Assembly: GCF_000017625.1 (NCBI RefSeq)
Contig: NC_009712.1
Span: 1,798,001-1,862,000 of the forward strand
Source of the DNA: Methanoregula boonei 6A8
GTDB lineage: Archaea; Halobacteriota; Methanomicrobia; Methanomicrobiales; Methanospirillaceae
Reading direction: 5' to 3'
DNA length: 64,000 nt
Positions within the stretch are counted from its first letter, which is position 1; every line of letters starts with the position of its first letter. Both the position numbers and the translations under genes were made by a program. This document shows, piece after piece, positions 1 through 9,482 of the stretch. The notes below the pieces were generated by a model. That model had not been told where the DNA came from, ran no database searches, and saw nothing but the letters and a program-made list of their open reading frames with translations.

Positions 1-276
1 CATGACGGGTGGTCCATTGTCCCGGACAAGACCTTCCTTCTTGCCATCCCGATCGATGACGCGCTCGCCCGGCTCTCGAAAAAGAGCGGGCGGGAACACT
101 TCGAGCGGCGCGACGTGCTGGAGAAAGTCCAGAACCGGTACATGGAGTTTGCCCGGGCGGAACCGGATCGGTTTGTGATTGTAGATTCCATGCTGGACAA
201 GGATGCAGTCGCGGAATTTGTCGCGGGTGCGATCCGGCAGGTTGTGGCGGAGGGGAAGAAGAGGAGGAGGAAATAA
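1..276 (+). CDS. tmk: Thymidylate kinase, C-terminal fragment (cut by window edge)
   Basis: The open frame enters from the left edge and ends at TAA 274-276, giving the last 91 residues. The text around FERRDVLEKVQNRYME matches the lid/helix region of dTMP kinases, where an Arg-rich ERRD segment closes over ATP, and is followed by the usual 'D-R-F-V-I-V-D' strand and C-terminal helix. dTMP kinase phosphorylates dTMP to dTDP in the cytoplasm. The protein ends in a basic tail (GKKRRRK). The P-loop and the thymidine-binding half lie outside the window, so the assignment rests on this C-terminal pattern only. Confidence 0.8.
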   Translation, partial: HDGWSIVPDKTFLLAIPIDDALARLSKKSGREHFERRDVLEKVQNRYMEFARAEPDRFVIVDSMLDKDAVAEFVAGAIRQVVAEGKKRRRK

Positions 277-1240
277 CCGGGGCACGGTTTGGTTAACATT
301 GTAATGGCATACTTTTCTCAGACATTTTATGAGGGACCCCACCCCCTTCGGGGGTCGCTCGGGCGCCTCATCGGGCCCTCGCTGGGCAAGGACGCTTTCA
401 AAAAATACATTGCAAGCTTGTGAATTCCGGAAAATGGACCGGTCAGCAGTTGAATATTTCAAAATCCCCGGCTGCCGGATCGATCTTTTTTTTTAAATTC
501 TCAGATCGTGGACCGGACTTTTCCGGAAATCTATGAATTGAGTCGAACAATTTGGAATCAGAGGGGAAGACGAAAACTGGGGGACACCACCCCCAAAAAT
601 ACGCCCGTAAAACCGTCCGTTTCGGTTCGCGTGGAAATAAAGCCATTAAATTGATTTATTTGCCAAAACACGCCCAAATTAAGCCCCATATAATGCCCAT
701 TGCCGGGCAATAGCGGCCTTTTTTCGGCCTCTTTTTCCGGGAATGAACAAATGCCCGTTTGAGGTGAGAACAGGGCAGGAAAGGGCCGTTATGAGGCTCA
801 TTAAAATCGTCCGTTTGTAAAAATAAGGCTTATTTGGGCTCTGATTTAAACGGAGCCCAAATTGGGCTTATCCGGATCTGGAAATGAACCATCCGGGCTC
901 AATACGGGCCCGGATTAGGGTATCTCAGATCGTGGGATCCGGGGGTTTTGTCCCCATATACCCCCCAGGGAGGGGAGCTACCACATCCGACAGGAGTTCC
1001 CGTGCCGGACGATGAAAAATGATCTGATCACGCGACAGGAAAACGAATGAACCAATTTTGAAATGAGAGAGAAAGAATTTCACAGAAGTTTTCCAGGCCG
1101 CTGAAACGATGCGAGGCTCTACGCGCAAAACGCCTCGTCAGGTTTTGCGCTACGCACTTACCGGGATCCCAACGCGTAATCGAATTGGGTTGAAGGGATT
1201 GTGTGAGCAAAAAGGTGACGAAATAATTCTACGATTAAAA
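277..1240. other. Long non-coding spacer with several inverted repeats
   Basis: No convincing gene is visible in 964 bases. It contains a GC hairpin just after the tmk stop (CCCCC-TTC-GGGGG at 342-354, a possible terminator), a perfect 10-bp inverted repeat ATTTGGGCTC/GAGCCCAAAT with an 11-nt loop (832-862), a perfect 9-bp inverted repeat GCGCAAAAC/GTTTTGCGC with a 10-nt loop (1123-1150), and the palindrome ATTGCCGGGCAAT near 699-711. The 12-mer TCTCAGATCGTG appears twice (about 500 and 923). The stretch 563-720 resembles the ~300 bp dispersed element found later in the window. Confidence 0.6.
563..720. repeat. Diverged relative of the ~300 bp dispersed element
   Basis: The string GGCAATAGCGGCC (706-718) recurs exactly in the dispersed element at about 46,035 and 56,008. 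The preceding ACACCACCCCCAAAAA and CCGTAAAACCGTCCG stretches resemble the element's ACACC-CCCCAAAAACAGGGGC and AAAACGGCCCGG parts. The match is patchy and was found by eye, so it could be a decayed copy or a coincidence of GC-rich composition. Confidence 0.35.
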
Positions 1241-2041
1241 TTAAGATTTTACAATTTTTTTCAACTCTTCGATGCTTAACATTTTTTCAGGTTTATGTAT
1301 TATCCGATGACAATTTGAGCAAAGTGGGATAAGGTCTGTTTCAGGATTGATTTCAGATTCTCCTTTAATTTTATGCTCTGAATGAGGAACAAGGTGATGA
1401 ATTTCGATGTAACCCTCACTTAATATCCCATATTTTTTAGCGAAATTAAAACCACACACTGAACACGTAGTTCCGTGCATTTTTATGGCCATCTCTCTTA
1501 GTTTTGAATTTCTTTCATAAATTGTTTGGATTATTTCTCTCTCTTTTCCTTCGGTAAAATATTCCGGACAAGTGAATATTTCCTCATATTTTGTTAAAGT
1601 TCTTTTTTCAATCTCTTTGGAAAGTATATCCCATTCGGATTCTGTAACGGGGAAATTTGTTCCATTATGTTGTCGCATAATAGAGAGTGAAAACAATTCA
1701 CGAATTTGTTTAAGTTCCGATTCAAGCAATGGCGGCTTTAAAATCGTCATAGGTCCTAATTCGACCATTAATTCCTCAGTTTTTCCATCTGCGGATCTTT
1801 TAGGATTAACCCAAGAATCTGTGAAGTCAACTTTTTCCATTTTAGGTTTAGAAATAATATCCGCAGTCGCGTAAATTCCTCGATTCTCACCAGATACCCA
1901 CAATAAAGCCAAATCTCCTTTCTCGATTTTATTTTTCTGCTGTCTTATAGGCCAGCCAGATTCCATCCTTGTCAGTTCACCTAAATCACGAATGAGATCA
2001 TAGTATTTAGGATTCGATTGAAAAATCCAGACATTCGACAT
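1241..2041 (-). CDS. EVE-HNH modification-dependent endonuclease
   Basis: 266 residues with two parts. Residues 1-135 look like an EVE/PUA-like domain: it opens VWIFQSNPKYYD, has the W-P-I (30-32) region, then KGDLALLWVSGENRGIYATADI, the GD...W.(S/A)G...GIYA pattern of base-reading EVE folds. Residues 190-250 form an HNH nuclease with zinc-binding C193-C196 and C241-C244, the catalytic IEIHH (H215/H216) and the terminal N243-C-H245. EVE-HNH fusions are known as type IV-like restriction enzymes that cut DNA carrying modified cytosine. The gene is much richer in A+T than valS next door, which suggests horizontal acquisition. It stands alone with no methyltransferase beside it, as expected for a modification-dependent enzyme. 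Function is inferred from domain order. Confidence 0.85.
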   Translation of the reverse strand: MSNVWIFQSNPKYYDLIRDLGELTRMESGWPIRQQKNKIEKGDLALLWVSGENRGIYATADIISKPKMEKVDFTDSWVNPKRSADGKTEELMVELGPMTILKPPLLESELKQIRELFSLSIMRQHNGTNFPVTESEWDILSKEIEKRTLTKYEEIFTCPEYFTEGKEREIIQTIYERNSKLREMAIKMHGTTCSVCGFNFAKKYGILSEGYIEIHHLVPHSEHKIKGESEINPETDLIPLCSNCHRIIHKPEKMLSIEELKKIVKS

Positions 2042-2083
2042 TCAACAGAGCCCCCAAGATTGTTTGAAAGTTTTAATATTACT

Positions 2084-2245
2084 AACATATATTAAAATAT
2101 GATATTAGCTCGTCGTGCTGCGATGCCTCTAGCCACCCCGCATGGGATGGCCCACAAAGCGGTAATTACTAGAAAAATGCTGGTAATCTGCCCCGCCGTG
2201 CCCCGCTAGGGGCCCTGAGGCGGGGAGCCATCACTACCGTTGAGT
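2084..2245 (+). ncRNA. Candidate structured small RNA (three hairpins behind a TATA-like box)
   Basis: Between the EVE-HNH and valS starts/stops lies a GC-rich island preceded by an AT-rich TATA-like box (about 2085-2103). Three consecutive hairpins can be drawn: 2132-2151 (GCCA-C-CCC / GGG-A-TGGC with one C·A mismatch), 2166-2186 (TTACTAG / CTGGTAA, one G·T pair, 7-nt loop) and 2191-2225 (CCCCGCC / GGCGGGG enclosing GCCCC-GCTA-GGGGC, with an asymmetric GT / CCTGA internal loop). No reading frame of note covers it. It matches no RNA class I can name; tRNA, SRP RNA and RNase P motifs were not found. The orientation is inferred from the TATA-like box only. Confidence 0.4.
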
Positions 2246-2284
2246 GCAAACCGTACGATCTAAAACTTAAAAATCAAAAAAAAC

Positions 2285-4879
2285 TTATTCCTTCCCCGCC
2301 ACCGTCACGATCACATCGCCGACCGTGATCACATCAACTTTCGCACCTTCTTCCACATAGGAATACTTCGGCGTAAATGCATTTTCGGGAATCGCGAGAT
2401 CTTTCCCGTTCACCGTGATCGTTTTTGGCGGATTGGCGAGTTCTTCGGGCGAAAGAGCCTTGACTGCTTCCATGAACGCGCCCGCATCTTTCCTTAATGC
2501 CGGGCCGACCACAGATCGGTTGAAGTCGATCCCCGAAACCACCTTGTCAAGATGGGCCTTGTCGGTCCGCCAATGGACGTCCGCATTCAGGGTCCGGCCT
2601 GTGTCGTTCTCATCGTTTGTGGTGTGCGGGGCATAGACCGTGACCTTCCCGAGCGGTGCGTTGAGCGCCAGGCCCTTGTCATGCTTGTACTTGCGTACCT
2701 CAGCAACCACTTTCACGAGCAGATCGCCTTCGGCCCGGGCTGCGGGGTCATCGAAGGTGAAATCAACCCACGACTGATTGTGCACGCTCCCCTTGTGGAG
2801 GTACGAGTAGCACTCCTCGGCAAAGTACGGGACAAATGGCGCGAGCATCCGGCAGAGTGCGTCGTACGCGGTGTAGAGCACCCGGCAGGCGCTCTTGCGC
2901 GATGCGTCACCGGCATAGAGCCGGCCTTTGGCCAGTTCGATGTAGTTATCGGCGAGTACGTCCCATGCGAATTCCCGGATCTCTTTGAGGGCTTCGTCGA
3001 ACTCGTAGTTCTCCATCCTCGCGCTGACCGTTGCCACCGTGTCCGAGAGCCGGGCAAGGAGCCAGCGGTCGGCAAGCGCGGTTATGGGGGCATTCTCATC
3101 AATGCCTTCCTTTTCGAGCTGGATGAGCGCGAAGCGGGCGATGTTCCACATCTTGGTCTGGAACCGTGACGCGGCGATCACATCGTTCCATGAGAACATG
3201 ATATCGGAGCCGAGCGCTGCCCCGGTCGCCGCCCACTGCCGGAGCGCATCGGCGCCGTACCGACCTACGAGATCCTCGGGAACGATCACGTTCCCCCGGC
3301 TCTTGCTCATCTTGAAGCCGTCCTCGCCGAGCACCATGCCGTTGACGAGGATCTGGTCCCAGGGTTTGCTTCCCGTGAGCGCGACCGAGCGCAGGATCGA
3401 GTAGAACGCCCAGGTCCGGATGATATCGTGGCCCTGCGGGCGGATCTGCGCCGGGAAGATCTTCGGCTTCCCCGAGCCGTCCCAGCCGGTCACGTTTAAG
3501 ACCGAGATGGACGAGTCCATCCAGGTATCAAGGACATCCTCTTCACCTACAAAGTCGTTCCCACCGCATTTCGGGCAGGGGTGTTTGGGCTTGGTGAGCG
3601 TGGGGTCGCAGGGAAGATCCTTATCGTCAGGCACCACGATCTCGCCGCACTTTGCGCAGGTCCAGACCGGGATCGGGGTTGCAAAGATCCGCTGCCGGGA
3701 GATGCACCAGTCCCATTCCATCTGGTCGATCCAGTTCTCCATCCGGCGCAGCATGTGTTCGGGGTACCATGCAATCTGGTGGGCGGCATCCCGGATCTCC
3801 TTTTGTTTGATCCGGATGAACCACTGCCGGTTCGAGAGGATCTCGATCGGGGTCTTGCACCGCCAGCAGGTGCCCACGCGCTGCTGGAGTTTCTCCTGTT
3901 TTTTAAGGATGCCGGCAGCATTCATGTCCGCAAGGATCGCTTTCCTGCATTCCGTGGTAGACAGGCCGGTATACTTCCCGCAGATCTCTGTCATCTTTCC
4001 TGTACGGTCGATGGCTTTACGGAGCGGCAGGTTGTGCTGCTTCCACCAGTGGACATCCTGCTTGTCACCAAACGTACAGATCATCACCGCGCCAGACCCA
4101 AATGACGGATCAACGGCCTCATCCTGGACCACGGGAACCGCGTGGCCAAAGAGCGGCACCTTGAGGGATTTTCCTTTGAGCTTGTGGTATCGGTCATCGT
4201 CCGGGTGGACTGCAACGGCAACGCAGGCGGCAAGGAGCTCCGGCCGGGTGGTCGCGATCTCCACACCATCGAAATTAAAGAAATTGAGCTGCGTCTCGCG
4301 GTCCTCGTACGAAACCTCGGCAAACGCGATTGCGGTCTCGCACCGGGTGCAATAGTTGACCGGGTGTTCGTCCTGGTAGATATAGCCGGATTGGTACATC
4401 CTCAAAAACGAGAGCTGGGTCTTTGAGTAGTACTTCGGCATCATCGTGATGTATTCATTCGACCAGTCCGTGGAGAACGCCATGCGCCGCAGGGTCAGGC
4501 GCATCTGCTCGATATTTTTGAGCGTGAGCTCCCGGCACATCTTCCGGAACTCTTCGCGGGACACATCGTTTTTCGTGATATGGTTGAGTTCCTCGACTTT
4601 TACTTCGGTGGGGAGACCGTGGCAGTCCCAGCCCTGCGGGAACATCACGTTGTAGCCTTTCATCCGCTTGTACCGGGCGAAGAAATCGATATAACACCAG
4701 TTGAGCGCGTTTCCGATATGGAAATTTCCCGTAGGGTAGGGCGGGGGCGTATCGATCACGAACTGCGGTTTTTTCGAGTTGTGGTCAAAATAGTGGTCCT
4801 CGTCGCGCCAGCTCTTCCGCCAGCGCTCCTCCACCTCGGCAAAATCGTAATTTTTGGGAAGTTCGTCAGAGGAAGCCAT
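2285..4879 (-). CDS. valS: Valyl-tRNA synthetase
   Basis: 864 residues. Class I aminoacyl-tRNA synthetase with the HIGH-type motif FHIGNALN near residue 55 and the KMSKS loop FKMSKSRGN near residue 520, a large editing domain between them, and zinc-ribbon cysteine pairs (CTRC/CWRC and CAKC/CPKC). It charges tRNA-Val. The ATG at 4879 (MASSDELP) is preferred over an in-frame GTG at 4903: a TATA box (TATATTTT, 4911-4904) lies 25 bases upstream, placing transcription start at or next to that ATG, i.e. a leaderless mRNA. The protein lacks the long coiled-coil C-terminal arm of bacterial ValRS, as is usual in archaea. Confidence 0.97.
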   Translation of the reverse strand: MASSDELPKNYDFAEVEERWRKSWRDEDHYFDHNSKKPQFVIDTPPPYPTGNFHIGNALNWCYIDFFARYKRMKGYNVMFPQGWDCHGLPTEVKVEELNHITKNDVSREEFRKMCRELTLKNIEQMRLTLRRMAFSTDWSNEYITMMPKYYSKTQLSFLRMYQSGYIYQDEHPVNYCTRCETAIAFAEVSYEDRETQLNFFNFDGVEIATTRPELLAACVAVAVHPDDDRYHKLKGKSLKVPLFGHAVPVVQDEAVDPSFGSGAVMICTFGDKQDVHWWKQHNLPLRKAIDRTGKMTEICGKYTGLSTTECRKAILADMNAAGILKKQEKLQQRVGTCWRCKTPIEILSNRQWFIRIKQKEIRDAAHQIAWYPEHMLRRMENWIDQMEWDWCISRQRIFATPIPVWTCAKCGEIVVPDDKDLPCDPTLTKPKHPCPKCGGNDFVGEEDVLDTWMDSSISVLNVTGWDGSGKPKIFPAQIRPQGHDIIRTWAFYSILRSVALTGSKPWDQILVNGMVLGEDGFKMSKSRGNVIVPEDLVGRYGADALRQWAATGAALGSDIMFSWNDVIAASRFQTKMWNIARFALIQLEKEGIDENAPITALADRWLLARLSDTVATVSARMENYEFDEALKEIREFAWDVLADNYIELAKGRLYAGDASRKSACRVLYTAYDALCRMLAPFVPYFAEECYSYLHKGSVHNQSWVDFTFDDPAARAEGDLLVKVVAEVRKYKHDKGLALNAPLGKVTVYAPHTTNDENDTGRTLNADVHWRTDKAHLDKVVSGIDFNRSVVGPALRKDAGAFMEAVKALSPEELANPPKTITVNGKDLAIPENAFTPKYSYVEEGAKVDVITVGDVIVTVAGKE

Positions 4880-4903
4880 TCCGTACCGGATTGGTTGTTG
4901 CAC

Positions 4904-4911
4904 AAAATATA
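4904..4911 (-). promoter_or_regulatory. TATA box of valS
   Basis: TATATTTT on the minus strand ends 25 bases before the valS ATG at 4879, the canonical archaeal TATA-to-start distance for a leaderless transcript. No Shine-Dalgarno sequence precedes that ATG. Confidence 0.6.
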
Positions 4912-4998
4912 GTGATCGTCACCTGCCCGCGGGAAAGGAAATGCATTGCAGGGGAAAAACGATAAGGCTCTTCTTATCCGGGATCACATATCTTGACA

Positions 4999-6225
4999 AT
5001 GGCAAAGCAGCGGGGACTGGGATACGCAGCGGCGCTTACCGGTGGTGCCATCCTTGCCGGCCCGTACGTGCAGTCGCTGTGGTCCCCGTGGCTCATGGCC
5101 CTTATTATCATTCTTTTCTCCCTTATCCTCTGGCGGTTCTTTGATCTGAAATATTTCGCGTACGTCTTTTGCATTCTCTCTGGCCTGTACGCGGTCAACC
5201 TCCTGCCTTTTCTCGTCCTTGCAACAACAATGGCCATGATAGCGCTTGGCGAACTGGTCTTCCAGTCGGGGACCGATGATCTCAACACCTACTTTTACTA
5301 CATCGTATCCACGGCCTGGGCCGGCGTGCTTGTCATGGTCTATCTCCATGAAAATGCAATCCTCATGATTATCTTTGGGATCATCGCCGCCGTGCTCCTC
5401 AAGGTGATCCTGCTGAAGTACGAGGATTCGCTGGTGCTTGAGGGTGTGGGTATTGCAATGACAATGTACCTGATAAAGGAGCTCAACTACACGGCCAACA
5501 TTGAGATCGTGCTCGTTGCTGTGGTCATTGCCTTTGTCTTTGGATATTTTGCATTCCGGGCAAAGACCGCAGATCTCTCGGGGCTTTTTTCCATCGCACT
5601 TGTGGGCGTCATCCTCCTTGTCTTTGCCGATGCAACATGGCTCCTTGTCATGCTCACCTTCTTTATCCTCGGTTCGGTCTGCACCCGGTACAAATTCGAG
5701 TACAAGAAGCAGATCGGGGTTGAGCAGGGTAAGAGCGGGGCCCGGGGCTACCGCAATGTCTTTGCAAACGGGATCGTTGCCTGTGCTGCTGCGGTGCTGT
5801 ACGGCGTCTTTGTCCAGCCGGTTTTTATCGTAATGTACGTCGGGTGCGTGGCAACCGCGGCCGCGGATACGATGGCAAGCGAGATTGGTGTTACCGGTGG
5901 GATACCCTACATGATAACAACGCTGCGCAAGGTGCCGATCGGGACAAACGGCGGCGTCTCGGTGAAGGGGGAAGCCGTCTGCGTGCTGGGCAGTCTTGTG
6001 GTGTCGCTGGTTGCACTCGGATTCCATCTCATCACGCCGTCAATGGCGGTCATCTGCACGATTACGGGCTTTGTGGGTACAAATCTTGACAGCCTGGTAG
6101 GAGCACTTCTCGAAAACAAGGGCTTTTTGGGAAATGCAGGGACAAATTTCCTTGCCACACTGGGCGGCGGCCTCTTTGCGGTGGCCCTGTACTGGATCTT
6201 TATCACGCACGGCATTGTCTGGTAA
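4999..6225 (+). CDS. DUF92 family multi-spanning membrane protein
   Basis: 408 residues. The N-terminal half carries about six hydrophobic segments. The C-terminal half is the DUF92 domain, recognised by GARGYRNVFANG, TAAADTMASEIG and the G-T-N-G-G-V-S-V-K-G and F-V-G-T-N-L-D-S-L patterns. DUF92 proteins are related to plant VTE6 phytyl-phosphate kinase; a polyprenyl-phosphate role in archaeal lipid or carrier metabolism is plausible but not shown. ATG 4999 is chosen over TTG 4993. A strong hairpin follows the stop. The gene is divergent from valS and they share a ~120 bp promoter region. Confidence 0.85.
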   Translation: MAKQRGLGYAAALTGGAILAGPYVQSLWSPWLMALIIILFSLILWRFFDLKYFAYVFCILSGLYAVNLLPFLVLATTMAMIALGELVFQSGTDDLNTYFYYIVSTAWAGVLVMVYLHENAILMIIFGIIAAVLLKVILLKYEDSLVLEGVGIAMTMYLIKELNYTANIEIVLVAVVIAFVFGYFAFRAKTADLSGLFSIALVGVILLVFADATWLLVMLTFFILGSVCTRYKFEYKKQIGVEQGKSGARGYRNVFANGIVACAAAVLYGVFVQPVFIVMYVGCVATAAADTMASEIGVTGGIPYMITTLRKVPIGTNGGVSVKGEAVCVLGSLVVSLVALGFHLITPSMAVICTITGFVGTNLDSLVGALLENKGFLGNAGTNFLATLGGGLFAVALYWIFITHGIVW

Positions 6226-6226
6226 G

Positions 6227-6252
6227 GGCCGGTGTTTTTTACAAAACCGGCC
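6227..6252 (+). terminator. Hairpin terminator after the DUF92 gene
   Basis: Perfect 7-bp stem GGCCGGT / ACCGGCC enclosing a loop that contains TTTTTT, starting 1 base after the stop codon at 6225. Confidence 0.55.
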
Positions 6253-6270
6253 GGGCCGGATTACTTAACC

Positions 6271-6287
6271 TTACAGTTGAGCTGTAA
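6271..6287. promoter_or_regulatory. Short inverted repeat between convergent genes
   Basis: TTACAG-TTGAG-CTGTAA, a perfect 6-bp inverted repeat with a 5-nt spacer, followed by a related half (TTACAAACTGT). It lies between the ends of two convergent genes, so it is more likely part of a termination region than an operator. Confidence 0.3.
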
Positions 6288-6480
6288 TATTACAAACTGT
6301 CTCACGCTGGAGAGGGATCCAAAAAATGACCGGATGCGGGCCCGGGCTTCTAAAAAAATTACCGGCCCCCGGCCCCGGGATCCACTCCGGAAATCACAAA
6401 GGCCGGGGTCTTCCTGATACGGCTTCGTATGCACGGGTAAGAACCGGGCAGTAAGAGTTTCGCAAAAATCAAAAAAAAGA

Positions 6481-7335
6481 TCAGTATTTGTACCAGCGGC
6501 CCTTGCTGTCGTATTCGCCGGTCAGTGGTTTCTCAACACCCGGTGCAACTCCCGCAACTCCTGCAATGGACCGGTAAAAGCAGGCCTTGTAGGCGAGCAG
6601 GAGCGGTACGATAAAGAGGAGCGCAAGACAGATGACCGCGGCAGTAATCCAGATTCCATCCGGACCAATCATGGTGATGAGCAGTTGAGGGGTAACAGAG
6701 GCAAACTGCGTCTCATTGTACTGCGCAAGCGGTGCCAGTTTCTCGTAGAGCAGTCCTTCCCAGATAATGGCAAAGATAAAGAAGTCCGCAAACACGAGCG
6801 CGGCACACACAACAAAGAAACTGAACACTGCACCCGCATGGGCTGCTGCAACCCCGATGCTGCGGCGCAGGGAAGTAAAGACCCTGAGGTCCTCAAAGAC
6901 TGCAGCCGTATCGCAAAAGAAGGTCAGGAAGAGCGTAGGGATCATCACAATCACGGCAAGGATCCCCATTGCTTCATAATCCACCGTGCTGCCCTGGGTA
7001 AAAACGGTAACAATGGTGATCACGACAAAGACCAGAAGGAGCACGGCGGAGATGACAAGCCACGGGAGCAGTACCCGGAAATAATACTGCACTCCTTCGC
7101 GCACCAGTTCTCCGGCATCAGTACTATTCTTCTTTACTAAGGCAAAGGTCCCGGCAATAAAGAGGACCATCACGAGCGCGGCAAGAATGACCAGACGTCC
7201 GGCAAAGAAAGCACCGGAGATATTATACACAATCCAGAGTGCCGCGCAGAGCAGCCCGGCTGCAGCCCCTGAAACCCAGTACACCGGGGCCTGGCCAACG
7301 GACCGGACGGCCTCCTGCAACTCAGCAAGCACCAT
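6481..7335 (-). CDS. Polytopic membrane protein (DUF4013/DUF7847-like)
   Basis: 284 residues with about six long hydrophobic helices (around 20-45, 45-65, 90-115, 125-145, 168-195 and 235-260). The repeated arrangement of paired helices and the soluble FEDLRVFTSLRRSIGVAA segment after the fourth helix resemble DUF4013/DUF7847 membrane proteins, common in methanogens and of unknown function. It starts 4 bases after the stop of the pyruvate-kinase-like gene upstream, so the two are probably co-transcribed. Family assignment is by overall look, not by a decisive motif. Confidence 0.55.
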   Translation of the reverse strand: MVLAELQEAVRSVGQAPVYWVSGAAAGLLCAALWIVYNISGAFFAGRLVILAALVMVLFIAGTFALVKKNSTDAGELVREGVQYYFRVLLPWLVISAVLLLVFVVITIVTVFTQGSTVDYEAMGILAVIVMIPTLFLTFFCDTAAVFEDLRVFTSLRRSIGVAAAHAGAVFSFFVVCAALVFADFFIFAIIWEGLLYEKLAPLAQYNETQFASVTPQLLITMIGPDGIWITAAVICLALLFIVPLLLAYKACFYRSIAGVAGVAPGVEKPLTGEYDSKGRWYKY

Positions 7336-7339
7336 GGTT

Positions 7340-7930
7340 TTACCGGTTCCTTGGCATGGCCACGATCTCCCGCACCTGGAGATCGAAGAAGCTTGAGGTG
7401 TTTGCCGGGCGGATCACACACACCGTGTCAGCACCGGTCGCAGTTCCCCCGACAGCAATAACCTCTTCATCAATTCCTATGGCGCCCTGGTCTGCAGCGA
7501 TAAGGACACATTCAACTGCGACCTTGAGGCCTATCGCGATCACCCGGCGCAACGCCTCGGCAATCGCCTCGGACCGGGATGCGCCACCCAGATTCTTTGA
7601 CCGGGAGATGGCGCGCTCGAGTCCCGAGAGGACATGGGTGCCGGTCACAATGATAACACCCTGCCTGCGGAGGTCTTCGGCAGCCTTTTTGTCAAACTCC
7701 CATTCACCGGGTTTTGAAAAGCCCATGACATGGGTCACGACAACAAGGGTGAGCCCTGTTCCTTTCATTGCATCAAAAAAGACGTTCGCAGTCTCACCGG
7801 AGCTGCTCGCGACCACGATCTTTTTTAGGTGTAGTTCCTTTGCCCGTTCGACCGCAAAGCGCGCTGCATCCTTTGTGTTGGCAGCGCCCGGTGCATCGAA
7901 ATAATACGTGGTTTTTGCAGTAAACGCCAT
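7340..7930 (-). CDS. Stand-alone pyruvate kinase C-terminal (alpha/beta) domain protein
   Basis: 196 residues from ATG 7930 (MAFTAKTTYYF). It contains only the C-terminal domain of pyruvate kinase: a Rossmann-like fold with IVVASSSGETANVFFDA near residues 35-50 and TGADTVCVIRPANTSSFFDL near the end. The barrel and catalytic residues are absent, so it cannot be a pyruvate kinase itself. Such free-standing proteins are widespread in methanogens and may bind a nucleotide or sugar phosphate as a regulator. The reading frame continues upstream to 8089, but that extension has no domain character. Confidence 0.75.
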   Translation of the reverse strand: MAFTAKTTYYFDAPGAANTKDAARFAVERAKELHLKKIVVASSSGETANVFFDAMKGTGLTLVVVTHVMGFSKPGEWEFDKKAAEDLRRQGVIIVTGTHVLSGLERAISRSKNLGGASRSEAIAEALRRVIAIGLKVAVECVLIAADQGAIGIDEEVIAVGGTATGADTVCVIRPANTSSFFDLQVREIVAMPRNR

Positions 7931-8130
7931 AACTATCATGTACATCTCGCGTGCCAGCACATGAGTATTTTGACGCGGGAATCCTCTGGTAGAAGTACCT
8001 TTTAATAACCAGCCATGAAAAACTTTGTCAGATTCTAAAAATAACCATAAAAAAAGAGAACTGCACACCTGTGCCGTTTTATCCCCCACAGATATCTCTT
8101 CCCTTCACCGGGAAATTATGAGGAGTAAGT

Positions 8131-9300
8131 ATGATCACTCTTGCGCTTGCAGGCAAACCAAACTGCGGAAAGTCCACCTTTTTTAAGGCGGCCACCATGG
8201 CGAACGCTGAGATCGCCAATTACCCGTTCACGACCATCAATCCCAACTTCGGCGTCGCCTATGTACGGACGACCTGCCCCTGTAAGGGTCTCGACCTCAC
8301 ATGCGGCCATTGCATTGACGGTGTGCGCTTCGTGGCGGTCAACCTGATCGATGTTGCCGGGCTCGTTCCCGATGCGCACAAGGGTAAAGGTTTGGGTAAC
8401 CAGTTCCTTGACAACCTCCGGCAGGCCGATGCGATCCTGCACGTGATCGATGCAAGCGGCGGAACCGACAGCGAGGGGAACCCTGTGGGCGCCGGCAACC
8501 ACGACCCATCCGAAGACGTGAAGTTCCTTACCTATGAGATGACCATGTGGGTTTATGGGATCCTCGACAAGCACTGGTCCCGTCTCTCACGGCAGGCCTC
8601 GGTCAAGACATTCTCTATCCACCAGGGCATTGCCGAGGTCTTTACGGGCCTTGGGATCACGGCCGATGAAGTGCGTGAGGTGGAACTCAAGCTCAAACTC
8701 GACCTTGTCCACGCGCAGATGGAGGAACTTGTGCAGTTCAGCGCGGAGATGGTAAAGATCTCAAAGCCGATGCTTGTGGTAGGAAACAAGATCGATGAGA
8801 CGCCCGAACCACTGAAAGAAAAACTTGCCGCTGAGAAAGTCGCGTTTGCAAGCGCAGCATCCGAACTTGCGCTCCGGAATGCCGCGGCTGCAAAAGTGAT
8901 CAAATATCTGCCGGGCGACAAGCAGTTCTCTGTTGCTGATGGCATCACGCTCTCCGCCCCGCAGAAAGCGGGCCTTGTGAAGATCGCCGAGGTCATGAAG
9001 AAGAACAATGGGACGGGTGTTCAGGACGCGATTAACCGGGCGGTTTTTGAACTTCTCGACCGGATTGTCGTATACCCGGTCGAAGACGAGAACAAGCTCT
9101 GCAACAAGCAGGGCGACGTGCTGCCGGATGCATTTTTAATGAAGCGTGGATCGACTCCGCACGATCTCGCGTTCCAGGTTCACACTGATATCGGCAAGGG
9201 ATTTTTGTACGCAATCGATGCCCGCACCAAGATGCGGATCAAGGAGACCCATATCCTCAAGGATGGGGATATTATCAAGATCGTAAGTGCCGCGAAGTAG
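8131..9300 (+). CDS. ychF: YchF-type GTP/ATP-binding protein of the Obg family
   Basis: 389 residues. Walker A GKPNCGKST at 8-16, the G3 region DVAGLVPDAHKGKGLGNQFL near 73-92, G4 NKID near 213, and a C-terminal TGS domain ending KDGDIIKIV. It is a ribosome-associated translation factor NTPase of the archaeal branch, with an inserted cysteine-containing loop (TTCPCKGLDLTCGHC) at about 50-65 that may bind metal. A Shine-Dalgarno-like GAGGAG stands 7 bases before the ATG. It diverges from the pyruvate-kinase-like gene. Confidence 0.93.
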   Translation: MITLALAGKPNCGKSTFFKAATMANAEIANYPFTTINPNFGVAYVRTTCPCKGLDLTCGHCIDGVRFVAVNLIDVAGLVPDAHKGKGLGNQFLDNLRQADAILHVIDASGGTDSEGNPVGAGNHDPSEDVKFLTYEMTMWVYGILDKHWSRLSRQASVKTFSIHQGIAEVFTGLGITADEVREVELKLKLDLVHAQMEELVQFSAEMVKISKPMLVVGNKIDETPEPLKEKLAAEKVAFASAASELALRNAAAAKVIKYLPGDKQFSVADGITLSAPQKAGLVKIAEVMKKNNGTGVQDAINRAVFELLDRIVVYPVEDENKLCNKQGDVLPDAFLMKRGSTPHDLAFQVHTDIGKGFLYAIDARTKMRIKETHILKDGDIIKIVSAAK

Positions 9301-9422
9301 GCGGCGCCGGGCCGCGTTGTGTGACGCTTGTCATACGATTGTCTGACAACCGCGCCGCTCCTGCGGCAGATTTGCCCTTTTTTTCGCGATTTAAGGCAGG
9401 ATTTTGCTCGGTTTACCACAAT

Positions 9423-9478
9423 CTTTATAACATGACGCAGAGTATAGGGGAAATATCCTAACAGCAGGAAGGAGGTGA
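9423..9478 (+). promoter_or_regulatory. TATA box and strong ribosome-binding site of the 9483 gene
   Basis: CTTTATAAC (9422-9430) is a TATA-like element about 55 bases before the start. AAGGAGGTGA (9469-9478) is a near-perfect Shine-Dalgarno sequence 4 bases before ATG 9483, the strongest in the window, suggesting a well-translated leadered mRNA. Confidence 0.55.
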
Positions 9479-9482
9479 ATCC

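Noticed and set aside
2191-2225. Kink-turn (L7Ae/box C-D-like) in the third hairpin of the candidate RNA
   Set aside because: CTGA is present on one side of the internal loop, but the other side lacks the GA needed for tandem sheared pairs.
2552-4355. Long plus-strand open frames opposite valS
   Set aside because: They lie antisense to a gene with clear catalytic motifs, and reflect GC-rich codon use on the other strand.
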